Below, in pieces: positions 12,274 to 24,787 of a stretch of 64,000 bases of DNA. This DNA comes from Ailanthus altissimus (Eukaryota; Streptophyta; Magnoliopsida; Sapindales; Simaroubaceae): the NCBI GenBank assembly GCA_946807835.1, contig OX327697.1:22206001-22270000 (forward strand). The letters are read 5' to 3'. Made by a program: the position numbers and the translations under genes. The notes beneath the pieces are model-generated. The model saw nothing but the letters and a program-made list of their open reading frames with translations. It had not been told where the DNA came from and ran no database searches. Position 1 is the first letter of the stretch, and every line of letters starts with the position of its first letter.

Positions 12274-13639
12274 GTAATTGTCCATTATAAGCAAGTACTG
12301 CAAGAATATGAATTACAAGAAGAGACTGTCCGAAGGCTCTAGAACTTGGGATCCCGTTAGGCATTTATATCTGTGACATGGGTGTAATGGCTCCTATATA
12401 GGCCTCAATGAGCTCTATTCGATCTATTGACCGAGGAGGGATATAGATGTGGACAAGGGCCCGAGCTCTTAAGAGCAACGATATAAACGCATATCATTAT
12501 ACTTATGCGTTAAGACGTCCATTTATTTAATCATTGAACTTATTTTAGTATAAATGATGATTATTTATGTACAATTGGAACATACTAGCACCATGCCTCA
12601 TGATGTAGCCTAGAGGATCAATAATGAGCAGTTAAAAATGGATAAAACTGAGTTACTGCAACGAATGGACCATGACCAAGAGTTCGTCCTATAAAAAGTG
12701 GATCAGATCATAAATGATATCATAAAGGAGATTAAAATGATGACACAATATTTTCAGTCATGTTCATTTCAAAAGGCCTCGTATAAAACTATAGTAAAGC
12801 AATACATATAGCTAATTATTTAATATCTTAGTTGACTTACAGACTTTAACTGTTGTATTTTTTATTTTAGTGTCCATATGATATGACTCAGGACATGTAT
12901 ACTTTAGCCCAAGACTTTGAACAACAGTAACATTACACATTCTAACCTGACGCTCTCGATAATATTCAAATTATACCACCGAATACATCTTGAGGCATGA
13001 GTATGTTTAAGCGGTAGTATAAGCTCACATGGGTCAAGTATATGCCATTTATAAATCTCATGCCTAGACGGGTCAAGAAAAGGAAGCCTGAACCCGAGGA
13101 CTAGCCTGACGTAGATGTGAGAGACGAAGGGACAATTCTGAGCATCAAGGTCAATCTGATGCAAGAGATATACTCGATTGTCCGTGCATAGTTTGAGGCT
13201 TTTTTTTAGACTCGATATTCTTGCATGTCTACTTGAGATTGATGCTGACACCAAAGTTTTTTAGATAGATTTTTATGTGACTAGCTTGACAACTCTGTAA
13301 GTATATTAGTAATTACCCTTTAGTGCAACATGCTAATAGTCTGATGAAGTTCATCTTTAGTAACATACAACTTCTCAATAAACACAACTCTAAGTTTAGA
13401 ACTGTATGTCTATTTAATACGACCAAGTTCAATTGTGGTATTAGAGGAAGAAACTAAAAAGGATTTTTTGCTTCAAGTTCATCTCTTCTTCTAGTCGAAG
13501 CATATGCTTGTGCATCTTCATAAAGGGAGGTGTCATTGAGAGGAATCTTTAGTTTGGTTCCCATAAACCTACGTCCACTTCTGGAGCTGAACAATAAGCT
13601 CATTATTGTACTAGATATATAAAAATACAAGTAATAGAA
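12274..13639 (+). pseudogene. Right part of the element split by the solo LTR
   Basis: The sequence resumes after the GTAAT duplication. A plus-strand frame near 12620-12810 gives a Lys/Glu/Gln-rich, coiled-coil-like stretch (QLKMDKTELLQRMDHDQEFV and onward) broken by stops. I do not recognise a catalytic Ulp1 domain here. It is probably the continuation of the DUF1985 transposon gene, by position. About 13260-13639 holds nothing I can name. Confidence 0.35.
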
Positions 13640-16283
13640 TGTCACGCCCCAGACCCAACAGATCTGACACACGACATCACTTACATTCATTCAATAATAC
13701 AGCAGAATTTTCTCAGAGATTAACACTCTACTACGTCACCAGTAGCAACTTTGTTACCGAAAGCCCAGAATATATTCATTGCAAATTCCTACTTAAAATT
13801 AATCTATTACTACACTTGGTGAAACTTAAACTAAATCCAACCACACACAATAAAATAATACATAAGTATTTATTCAACAGGGACAAATCAAATATTTTAT
13901 CCCACGTGTCCCCAAATGAAACACTTAGCAACCTAACAACTTAAGGAACCCAAGGAACAGCAGAAGCCTTGCCAAATCCGCTAAGCACACATGTACCTTA
14001 TTTACCTGAAATCACCATAAACTATAATGAGTATAAAACTCAGTAAGCATACTAGTTTTTCATATATCAAATACAAATACATATATGTACACAATGCATA
14101 TGTATGATATGTTGTTATCAATCAAAATCATAATCTTATCAAATCACATATCATGTAAGCGCTTACACATTCTTTCAAAACATATTACAGGAATACTATC
14201 ACTCAACCACTACTTAGTAGGACTTACATATCACATATCACATAATGAGCCAAATGTCACTCGTAGGTGACATACCGTATGAGAGGAATAGTACAAGTGA
14301 GGTCTTGAATAACACATATATAATACTCATACCCGAAGGTAAAAGCCAAACCCTCACCCTGATCATCGGTGAGTCCTCTCACATGCACCAATACGCCACC
14401 ACACGAATGTGATGACTCACTCTTCCTTTAGGTACCAATAGGATCCTCCCTACATACGGAACACATAACATATACCAATCCCGAAGGAAAGGCCACACAT
14501 AAAGGCTCCACAAATCACATAAATGCCTACTAAGTTAACAGTGAGTTCAAGTACCCTCAAAACACAAAATATTTCTCATGGACATATTACACTTCAAAAG
14601 CTTTCTTTATTAAACACATCTTATTTTGAAAGCTCATTTTCAAAAACACTTGTATGTCCATGTTTAATGTCAATGCTCATATTCATAAACACATGTCTTT
14701 CAAATTTCATATCAAATACACTTTGGCATAACATAAACATATTTCTAAACACATTTACAAAATCATACATAAATAATTACTATGCTTATGGTGATTTCAG
14801 TAAAAAGTCTAGTATACTTACCTCTTAACACTTTCAGCTACAAGGCTTAAATCTCCTTAACCTATCAATGGAGATTAATCCTTTCATAAGCCTCACAATT
14901 CACACAAAATACTTTAAATAGATTACAAAATTATACACAATGCATTTATCACATCAAATTGGTCTAAATATTTGGTTTCTCAAAACCTGTCATTCTGACC
15001 ACTTACACTTAACAAAAATTTCTAATACATCAAATGATGTCCAATTACTCCAAAATCAGAATATACCATTCTTGACTCATATATCCTTCTTATATATGAA
15101 TATTTTATCAAATTTCCTACACAATCCATTCCATACACACCATCGAATCCAAACTACAAACCTGACAGGATCAAGATACTTACTGAACAGTATTCAATCT
15201 CCCAATTTTATAAAATCATATACTAACTTAAAAATTAAAAAACTACCACATAATTACTCTTAACACATATCTCAGTCCATGATAAATATTTCACTTCCAA
15301 ATCACTGCCAAAAGTAATTTAAAACTATTTTATTCTATAACTTTAGAAATCTGTTAATCAAATATTGCAATGAGCTGATACACTTTAGAAATTCATAACA
15401 CTTCAACTACATTGATCTAAATTCTCAATTCCGAGTATATCATATCAGACATATAAAATTATCATATTCCACAAATTCATAATTTTTGAAGATCATTCAG
15501 TAGGACAAAAATTATTTTTCACTGTACTATACTGTTTACACAGGAAATTTCCAGAATTTCAGGGTCATTTTGGTAAATTCACTATAAATTCAATTTCCAG
15601 AATTTTCAATCGATTCAGAGTCTCAGATGATCCTTAACATGTCTAATTTCATATACTCAAAATTAAAAACCAGAATCGAATCACAACAATTTATAAAATT
15701 CCTAAATCAAGAGGTTATCCAGCAGAAATTCCACAATTCATCATGATTTATCAAACTATCTTATAGATCATCATCAATTCTCATATGATCTTACGAAATA
15801 CACAACAAATCCTCAATTATACATATTTTCAGAAATCAAAACTTAAAGGAATTAACTTAATTAATACCAATAAATTGAGAAATACGTATGATATACCTCT
15901 TGAAATTCAAAATTCTAATTTCTTCTTCTTTTTCTTCTTCTTCTCCTCTTTCTCTCTCCTCTATTTCTCTCTTCTCTCTCTTAAAATGGGTAGCTCGACC
16001 TAAAAATGGTAAATTAGGGTTCAAAAGTGTATTTTTATACTAAGAGGCTAATTTTTTGGTATTTACGAATTTGCCCCCAAAACTTTCAAAGTATAACAAT
16101 TTGGTCCCTAAAATAAATCTAAAGTCATACAAATAAACCCAATACTAATCGTATATCCTTAACCTATAAAAATATTACTAATAACAATATATAATTCAAG
16201 TATCACCAACATACAAATAAAATACGTATATTTATACATATATAAATACTTATTCTTACCAGTCGTGGATACTGGTTACTACA
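13640..16283 (-). mobile_element. Solo LTR, 2.65-kb family, copy A
   Basis: This 2644-bp unit starts TGTCACGCC and ends GGTTACTACA on the plus strand, with an exact 5-bp target duplication TAGAA (13635-13639 and 16284-16288). It is the reverse complement of copy B at 20592-23281 over its whole length. On the minus strand it reads TGTAGTAACC...GGGGCGTGACA. A pyrimidine-rich tract lies at 15920-15985. The several short open frames inside are LTR sequence. Strand assignment follows copy B (TATA-like box plus purine-rich leader). Confidence 0.92.
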
Positions 16284-16464
16284 TAGAATTATAGAGATGT
16301 TTTAATACATTCTCTCACTTTCTTTTTTTAGACAATTTTCTATCTAAACTATTATTCTTCTTCTATATCTATACATCTCTCTCTTTCTATATGAAGAGAA
16401 TAGAGAAAAATTGATGATGAGAGATTTCATCCCTGAGGTTCTTATACAAGGTTCAGTTTAAATT
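16284..16464. other. Short spacer after solo LTR A
   Basis: AT/CT-rich sequence containing TCTCT runs. On the minus strand it directly follows the gag fragment and may be decayed gag DNA. Nothing further is recognisable. Confidence 0.4.
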
Positions 16465-16672
16465 TATTAAGGTTTTGTTCTCTTTAACTTTAAGTCGAAT
16501 TGTGTTCATGCTACAATTTTTGTCATTATACATGTTACACACTTCTTCAAATTCTCTTAGATGTAGATAAGAGTTATCTGCATCTAAGCCATGAAAAGTG
16601 GGTAAAAGTTGGATAATGTCTTGTTTAAAATTAAAATATGTTGCATCCGAAGGAAAAATTAAGCAAGACGGT
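16465..16672 (-). pseudogene. Athila-type gag fragment
   Basis: The minus strand encodes SCLIFPSDATYFNFKQDIIQ, LLPTFHGLDADNSYLHLREF, then EEVCNMYNDKNCSMNTIRLK. This is the conserved start of the capsid region of Athila Ty3/gypsy gag (motif LLPTFHG...HLREFEEVC). The frame stops about 70 codons in. The usual primer-binding site and leader between LTR and gag are missing: the LTR-like sequence abuts at 16673. It is a dead fragment in the same orientation as the pol pieces at 25.7-28.3 kb. Confidence 0.75.
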
Positions 16673-19600
16673 TGATGTGTGCTTTAATAACTAAGCACAA
16701 GTGCACGCTATCATATCAAGTAATATAGGATTTTAAGTTCAGATATTGATCCCACAGGGACTATATGATCTAATTCTATAAATCAAATACTAAAATTGTA
16801 CCAACTTAACATTTATTCAGAAAATCAAAATCTAAAATTTATTTAACTAATCTACTCTATCAATTAAATTGAACAAAAGTAAAGGATAGAATTCACAAAT
16901 AAAGATAATATAGGGTTTTGACTTGTCCCATAGTATTTCATTGGATTTATTAACTTCTTAGTTAATCTCTTAATACCAATTGTTGACTTAGACACTAATC
17001 TCATCACAAACCTTTATCGATGATCAAGTGACTATATTACACATTTTAACAATCACCTATATGTCTATGGTAATCAAATTAGAATGTAATTCATTAAGAT
17101 CAAGTCTAAATTATACCATACATACCACCTAGGTATATGTCTATCATGGATGGAACTCATAGTTGTTACTCTATGATCATGCATCAAACTATTCTAGGCT
17201 AAAGACATGAATCCCTTTATCAAGTTTGTCATAGTTCCTCAATCATTCAAAATATTGATCAGGTATAATGAAAACATTAAAACACCAGATAAAATGAATC
17301 AATTGAATGTATCAAGTTCATAAACTAAAAATTAACACAATCCAAATCCATACTAGGTTCACATAGTCTAACCCTATATGAACAATTTAGCCCATCACAA
17401 AACTAAAATAATCAAACCAATTCATAAAGATCAATAAGAACAAAAATATAATGATAAAGAAAGAGAAGAAAAACTAATCAAAGTGACTCCTTGATGTGCT
17501 TTTTCCTCAATCATAACTTGAAATTTGAAGCTTGAAGCTTGAATCTTGATCTTGGTTCTTTAATCTTTGGTTTTGATATTTGATTTTGTGTTGTGAATTC
17601 TTTCTCTAAGTTTGTGCCTCTCTTTTTTTCTCCTCTCCCAATTAAGGTTTTTGGCCTTCTATTTATAGGTTTATGTCTTCAAAATACTATTTATGAGTTA
17701 CTGTAGCAAAAATACTGATCACACATTACTGTTTACTAGGCACTATTCATTGCCACGCATGCTGCGACGCTGGCTCCTGGTCGTTGCAGTGCTGAGACAC
17801 TATTTTGGTCACCACAGCGATGGGTACTGTAGCATAATCCTTGTAGCATTTTGATTTTTTTGCTTATTTTCATTAGAGTGTCGACCCTATTTGCTCCATT
17901 GACTCCAAACCTACAAAAATTATAATAAAATACATCAAAAATCAAGTAATCTTAATTTATACGAACAAATATTAAGTTCGAAAGATGAAAAAATTAGACT
18001 TAATAAACCTTTATCAATGGTGCACCGGTTTATACCGGGTTCATGTAGTCTTTAAGTGTCCTACGTCGGTGAAGCATTAAATTCATGAATAAAAGTTAAG
18101 TATATCTTATTACCTTGCCAAGAGTTTCATCCTTTCACCTTAACATAAAGAAAAATACTTGGAAATAATAAAACTAAAGAAAAAGAAAAGAAATAGAAAA
18201 AGAGATAACATTACTTTAGAATAATAAACAAGAGAAATAATATTACAAAGAAATAATTCAAAAGAGAAGTGTTTTAAACTAAAATCTAATTCTCTAATTA
18301 CATCTTTTAGGCATAAACATGCTATGTATTTATAGAAAAACATAGATAAATCGAGACAAATAAAGAGGGAACCACTTGGATGATAAAAGTCAAGAATGGT
18401 TGCAAATAATTTACATTGATTAACATTAATGCATCCGCTTGATTATCTAATTTGAAATTGATGTGATCCAAATTAGCTGCTACTCAAAATATAGAAGTTG
18501 TATATAAGTCTCTTATCTTTCCAAATTGAGTCGTCTCATACATATTACATATGTATTGCTATAGTTATAGGCCAAATACTAATGACTATTCAGACTGGGC
18601 CTGTACTGCAAATCAGTTTTGTTCTAGTCCATTTTCACCCTCTAAACGCTCGAATTTAAAATACTTTGTGGAGTATAATATGTTAGCCCGTTGAGTCAGC
18701 TCTTCACAGGATCAAAAATCACTTCAATTAGATCTTTAGATAGAACATTATGCCCATTTTACCGAACCTACCACAAAACAGTTAAAATTAATTATGTACA
18801 ATATTGTAAACATACTTAAGCTAAGAGGGTTAAAACACTAGTAATACAAAACAATGATGTGAAACCCTTATTAAATGTGTAATTTCAAGTGTTCATCACA
18901 TACACTAACTAGCTTATTGCTAGTCCCTAGCAATTCAAGCATAAATAAAATATAAACACTACTTAAGTATTTCAAACAAAACGTCAATTCAAGATCACAA
19001 TCGCTATAAAGGTTATTTCAATCATAATTTTCAAAATTGTGTGTGTTTGAATTAAGCATAAGCCGAAGCCTTCTTACCACAAACCACAACCTAAATAACC
19101 TTGAAAATTATTTTCAAGTAAAAGTCTCAACTCTATATCCTCACAGGTGAATAACTTGATTAATGGGTTAGAATTTCACTCATAGAGTTAGAAAAGAGAT
19201 AATCGCTCAACAAAATGTTACATTTAAGGATAGACAGACAAACTAACATTGATCCAAAGATAGAAAAATTAATTATTTAGATCTAAATCATTCTTTCCAC
19301 ATGCTCACTTCAAGACTTTATTTATTTATGCGAATATTAGAAATAAAGAGTCCAATGATAAAATTACTTTCTAATGACTTTTGTCTTCTAAAATTGAACG
19401 AATACTTTATTGAACTGAATTGACTTCTTTTTTTTATACTACTTTTTTGTGTTTGTTTTTATTTTTTTTTAAAGACATAAGAAATCATTACAAAATAAGA
19501 GCAATTTATCACCATAATACTTTTTTCAAATATATATATTTTATCATTCTTCGCTAAGCAACCAAATTAATCCTCATCCCAAATAATGTCATTTCAAATA

Positions 19601-20104
19601 AAAATTAACCATTTTAAAATATCAATGAAAGTTCGTAAGTTGTTATCTCAAACCTCTCCACTTACTCACAAAAAATATGTGAGTTTTGAAAAAAATATGT
19701 ATACTAAAACGTGGAAATATCTTAGCTATATAGATTGAATCATCCATCTTGCCACAAGGCTTAGTATTGTACTTAAGAAATAATTTCGGAAGTTATTGTT
19801 TAGTAACCTAGATAGAAAAAAATGATTTAAACTAAACAATTTTGAAATCATACTTCGATAGTAAAACAAACTTATTTACGCAAAAGTTTACCAAAAACTT
19901 AAGCAACAAACATAAAATGCATTAAAAGTAAACCAATTAGAATGTGTTTCAAAAGTTTAGTAATATACTCTTTACTCTGTCATTCTATAACTAGAATGCG
20001 TCTTAAAAATGCATAAATAAGCCTTTTACTCACGCCATTCAAGATAAATATTTTTAGAGAACAAAGTGATAACAAAAATAAAATAACACTAACATTATAT
20101 ATCA
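16673..20104 (-). mobile_element. Athila LTR-like region, composite
   Basis: On the minus strand this stretch runs from just after a polypurine tract (20110-20122) to just before gag (16672), where LTR DNA is expected. Possible ends are TGAT (20104) and CACATCA (16673); a second plausible start is TGATGAAC at 18898. Two TATA-like boxes are visible on the minus strand, TTCTATAAATAC near 18335 and CCTATAAATAG near 17665. So this may be one long LTR, or two LTR pieces joined by rearrangement. A GC-rich block lies upstream of the second TATA (17750-17830). No target duplication was found. Confidence 0.45.
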
Positions 20105-20109
20105 ACTAT

Positions 20110-20122
20110 TCTCCCCCCAACC
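20110..20122 (-). other. Polypurine tract of the Athila element
   Basis: On the minus strand the sequence reads GGTTGGGGGGAG, preceded by the GAGGACAATGTTT motif typical of the 3' end of plant Athila/Tat elements. This is the plus-strand primer site and marks the boundary between internal region and 3' LTR. Confidence 0.6.
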
Positions 20123-20367
20123 AGATTGAAACATTGTCCTCAATGTCAAAATATAGAAAGAGTAAAGTATAGAAGATATCACCTGAAAGATCTTTTATTA
20201 GAAATTAAACCTGCAACAAAATAAAATCAGTCAAACAAAAAGCTTAAAAATACATAAAAGTAGATAGGCTACAGAGGAAGCGTCAAATCTATCTTATATT
20301 TCTTTTCACTATCATCAGTATACTAATCTATCTGACGTATTGTTAGATCAGATAGAGGTGTGAAAGC

Positions 20368-20591
20368 TTATAGTTCATCGAGTAACTGATCAATAGTTGA
20401 AGCAGAAATGAGAATCTGTTGTGCTGCAGATGAAACGAACTATTTTTTCATCGCATAGTCAAGAAAAGATAACAATTTATTATAAAAACCATCAACATTT
20501 AACAAACCAATGAATTTTTGGTAGATTTGCAATTGTGCCCATAAGACAATTTGAAAAAATTTCTCCAAAACTTCGAAACCTCCAGATAGAG
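20368..20591 (-). pseudogene. LONELY GUY (LOG)-like pseudogene, C-terminal part
   Basis: The minus-strand reading continues the frame from 23282 across the solo LTR. It gives VNAFIALSGGFEVLEKFF, then QIVLWAQLQIYQKFIGLLNV, then DGFYNKLLSFLDYAMKK. A stop codon follows, then SSAAQQILISASTIDQLLDEL and a second stop at 20368-20370. This matches the C-terminal half of LOG enzymes (cytokinin riboside 5'-monophosphate phosphoribohydrolase), which release active cytokinin bases. The phosphate-binding PGGxGTxxE motif is decayed to SGGFEVLEK, so no activity is expected. The solo LTR cuts exactly before GGFEV. Confidence 0.85.
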
Positions 20592-23281
20592 TGTAGTACC
20601 CAATATCCACAACCGGTAAGAATAAGTATTTATATATATATAAATATACGTATTTTATTTATATGTGGGTGATACTTGATTTATATATTGTTATTATTAG
20701 TTTTTGTATAGGTTAAGGACATATTATTAGTATTGGGTTTATTTGCAAGACTTTACATTTATTTTAGGGACCAAATTGTAATACATTGAAAGTTTTAGGG
20801 GCAAATTTGTAAATATCAAAAATTAGCCTCTTAGTATAAAAATACTCTTTTGAAACCCTAATTCTCTCATTTTGGTCGAGCTATTCCTTTTAGAGTGAGA
20901 AAAGAGAGAAAGAAAGGGGAGAGAAAGAGAAGAAGAAGAAGAAATTGAAATTTTGGACTTTAAGAGGTATATCACAACTATTTTTCAATTTATTGGTGTT
21001 AATTAATTAAGTTAATTCCTTTAATTTTTAATTTCTAGAAATATGTATAATTGATTATTTGATGTTTATTTTGTAAGATATTGTGAGAATTGATGATGAT
21101 CTATGTAGAGAGCTTGATAAATCATGATGAATTGCATAATTTCTATTTGATAGTCTCTTGATCTAGAAATTTAATAAATTGTTGTGATTTGATCTGGTAT
21201 TTAATTTTGAGTATATTAAATTAGAAATTTTTAGGATTATCTGAGACTTTGAATAGATTAAAAATTTAAGAAACTGAATTTATAGTGAATTTATCAAAAT
21301 GACTTTGAAATTCTGGAAATTTCCTGTGTGAACAGTATGATACAGTGAAAAATAATTTTTGGCCTACTGAATATTCTTCAAAAATTACGAATTTGTGTAA
21401 TATGATAATTTTATATGTCTAATAGGATATAAACAAAATTGAGAAGTTAGATCAATGTGGTTAAATTGTTATGATTTTCTAAAGAGTGTTAACTTATTGC
21501 AGTATTTGATTAACAGATTTTTAAAACTATGGAATAAAATAGTTTTAAAATACTTTTGGCAGTGATTTTGAAGTGAAATATTTATCATTGATTTAGATAT
21601 ATGTTAAGAGTAATTATGTGATATTTTTATAATTTTTGAGTTAGTATATGATTTTATAAAATTGGGCGATTGAATACTATTCAGTAAGTATCTTGATCCT
21701 GTCAGGTTAGTAGTATGGATTCGATAGTGTGTATGGAATGGATTGTGTATGAATTTTGATATAATATTCATATATAAGAAGAATATATGAGTCAAGAATG
21801 ATATATTATGATTTTGGAGTAATTGGACATCATTTGATGTATTAGAAAATTTTGTAAGTGTAAGTGTTCAGAATGACAGGTTTTGAGAAACTAAGTATTT
21901 AGACCAATTTGATGTGATAAATGCATTGTGTATAATTTTGTAAGCTATTTAAAGTATTTTATGTGAATTGTGAGACTTATAAATAATCTCCATTGATATG
22001 TTAAGGAGATTTAAGCCTTATACCTGAAAGTGCTAAGAGGTAAGTATACTAGACTTTTTACTGAAATCACAATAAACATAGTAATTGTTTTGTATGATTT
22101 TGTAAATGTGGTTAGGAATATGTTTATGCTATGTCAAAGTATATTTTGATATGAAATGTGAAGATATATATTTATGAATGTGAGCATGGACATACATGAT
22201 ATATATGTGTTTTTGAAAGTGAGCTTTCAAAGTGAAATATGTTTAACAAAGAGAGCTTTTGAAGTGTAATATGTCCATGAGAAATATTTTGTGTTTTAAG
22301 GGTACTTGAACTCACTGTTAACTTAGTAGGCATTTTATGTGATTTGTGGAGCCTTTATGTGTGGCCTTTCCTTTGGGATTGGTATATGTTATATGTTCCA
22401 TATGTAGGGAGGATCCTATTGGTACCTAAAGGAATAGTGAGTCATCACATTCGTGTGGTGGCGTATTGGTGCATGTGAGAGGACTCACCGATGATCAGGG
22501 TGAGGGTTTGGCTTTTACCTTCGGGCATGGGCATTATATATGTGTAATTTAAAAACCTCACTTGTACTATTCCTCTCATACGGTATGTCACCTACGAGTG
22601 ACATTTGGCTCATTATGTGATATGTGAAGTAGTAGTTGAGTGATGGTATTCCTATTATATGTTTTGAAAGAATGTGTAAACGCTTACATGATATGTGATT
22701 TGATAAGATTATGATTTTGATTGATCACAACATATCATACATATGCATTGTGTACATATATGTATTTGTATTTCATATATGAAAAATAAGTATGCTTACT
22801 GAGTTTTATACTCATTATAGTTTATGGTGATTTTAGGTAAATAAGGTACATATGTGCTTAGCGGATTTGGCAAGTCTTCTGCTGTTCCTTGGGTTCCCTA
22901 AGTTGTTAGGTTGCTAAGTGTTTCATTTGGAGACATGTGGGATAAGATATTTGATTTGTCCCTATTGAATAAATACTTATGTATTATTTTATTATGTGTG
23001 GTTGGATTTAGTTTAAGTTTCACCAAGTGTGGTAATGGATTAATTTTAAGTAAGAATTTGCAATAAATAAATTCTGGGCTTCCGGTAACAAAGTTGCTAC
23101 TGGTGACGTAGTAGAGTGTTAATCTCTGAGAAAACTCTGCGTATCTCCGGTTTACTAATTATCCCAGTCATAATTCAATTGCTATAATTCTGAAAGAAAT
23201 TAAAATAAATGTGCTTAGAAATATTATTAAATGAATGTAAGTGATGTCGTGTGTCAGATCTTTTGGGTCTGAGGCGTGACA
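20592..23281 (+). mobile_element. Solo LTR, 2.65-kb family, copy B
   Basis: This 2690-bp unit reads TGTAGTACCC...GAGGCGTGACA with an exact 5-bp target duplication TAGAG at 20587-20591 and 23282-23286. It is the inverted partner of copy A (13640-16283). A TATA-like AGTATAAAAATA near 20836 is followed by a purine-rich leader (20895-20945), which suggests plus orientation. It inserted into the LOG pseudogene; removing the unit and one duplication restores a continuous homologous reading across the junction. No retroviral domain adjoins it. Confidence 0.93.
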
Positions 23282-23600
23282 TAGAGCTATGAAGGCATTA
23301 ACATTTCAAAGCATAAGAGACATTCGCTCATGCAGTGATGATACCTGTAACTTATCTCCGACTGTTTTTCCTACAATATTTCTAACAGCTAGAGCTTTCG
23401 ATATGATACTCAAAACTCGACTGCCTTTATTTTATGTAGCGATTGTCACACGTCCCATTAATCCAAAACTACCTCCCCCATATACTAAATGAATTTTTCG
23501 CTCAGCTAACACCTTATCAAGGGTTTTTGCTACTTTTACAAATTCTTAAGTTTTTCTAGACTGGATCCACAAAAAAACATACATTTTTATGAATTTACAA
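23282..23600 (-). pseudogene. LONELY GUY (LOG)-like pseudogene, N-terminal part
   Basis: Minus-strand blocks are MYVFLWIQSRKT (cf. the CVFCGSS start of LOG), then LDKVLAERKIHLVYGGGSFG and LMGRVTIAT, a stop, then NKGSRVLSIISKALAVRNI and VGKTVGDKLQVSSLHERMS. A second in-frame stop precedes VNAFIAL. LVYGGGSxGLMG and HERM are hallmarks of the family. No intron-sized gap interrupts the homology, although plant LOG genes usually have several introns, so this resembles a processed copy. It carries at least three stop codons. It sits between the Athila integrase remnant (24655) and the Athila polypurine tract (20110) on the same strand. Confidence 0.85.
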
Positions 23601-23680
23601 GTTAATGTTCCTTCCTTTATTACACTCACCCTCTCTTTTGAATGATTTGAGTTTGTATAAAGATGTAGAAATAATACAAT

Positions 23681-23690
23681 ATATTTATAG
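23681..23690 (-). promoter_or_regulatory. TATA-like box upstream of LOG pseudogene
   Basis: On the minus strand CTATAAATAT lies about 100 bases upstream of the first recognisable LOG codons and is followed by a CAAACTCAAATCATTC-type leader. It could be the old promoter of the copy or chance AT-rich DNA. Confidence 0.35.
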
Positions 23691-23699
23691 AGCCAAAAT

Positions 23700-24654
23700 G
23701 TGTTATAAAGTTAAGTCACATGGGTTGTTGGCTTAAAATGCAAAATTTTTAAAATTGATTATGGGTGGTTGGATGTTGGAAAAGACATTTGAGTTTGAAA
23801 TGAAACATTTAAAAATAACAACTACAGTAAATATTTACAAGTAGTTGTAATTGTGGCTCACATCTTCCTCTGGTTTTACATCCAGAAACAGCTTAAACGT
23901 CCTCTATGGGTCGGGGATAGGCTTCCCATCTAAATAAATTGACAAACATGGTCTTTTAAAGTTAAATTCCCGAGACTGTACTGCTCATGTTCTTTTAGGA
24001 ATATATCTCATAATTCATATATTGCAATATGCACATATCTACTAGGATGTGTCTCAAGAGTTGATAAGATATCATATAAAGACTCCTTACTCAGGCTATC
24101 CTTAATATACCTAATTTTATCTTTGCCATTTATAAACATCATTCCTAAAGTGTAGCAACGTGTGTTGCAAGTCATGCGTGTACACTTGTAACAAACGCTT
24201 AATCATTTTGCTCTTCGTTGTTTTACAAAAGAGCTTTTTTCCTAAGTCAAGCATATAGAAAATTAATGAGTTTAAAAATTCACTTGTCAATCAAACTTTG
24301 GCTTCAATTAACCAATATAAATCAACAAGTATATTCATAATCATTAATAACTTAATCTTTCACATCTTGCTTGGTAAAGTTTCTTTAAACAATTTTGAGG
24401 CAATGAGGGAAAACGTTTTTTCAAATTCTTTAGAATGTAATCCATTTTTTTTTTAGAAATTGGGAAGAAGAGAAGGTATCGGTAATTATGAAAAACTGAC
24501 AAAACTAACTTGAAATGTCACGGAATACCGTTATCCGCCACTTAACTGAGGTACAAAATAAATCTTTAACAAAAAATACTAAATTAACATGCAAGTAAAA
24601 AAAATAAAGTTAGAAGAAGAATAGATATATATATATAACATATATAACAAAGAT
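23700..24654. other. Spacer between LOG pseudogene and integrase tail
   Basis: About 950 bases without a recognisable coding domain on either strand. It should be Athila 3' internal DNA by position. No env-like frame could be made out. Confidence 0.4.
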
Positions 24655-24787
24655 TAAGTAGTTTTATAACAAGGGTCAGATAATGACACAAATTCTTCAT
24701 GAAAAGCTTTGTTTTCTAGAAACAACTTAAGTCTTTGCCCATTTACCTTAAACATATTTTCATTTCTAGGATTTTTAATGTCAATTG
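24655..24787 (-). pseudogene. Athila integrase C-terminal tail
   Basis: The minus strand reads TIDIKNPRNENMFKVNGQRL and goes on KLFLENKAFHEEFVSLSDP. This is the typical Athila integrase end (VEIKNPxTGxxFKVNGxRLK...LSDP). It continues the frame that breaks off at 25657, after the 864-bp insertion between them is removed. Confidence 0.8.

Noticed and set aside
14940..21795. Similar predicted peptides at 14940-15263 (+) and 21604-21795 (-) as a gene family
   Set aside because: Both lie at the same place in inverted solo LTR copies A and B; the likeness is repeat DNA, not selection on protein.
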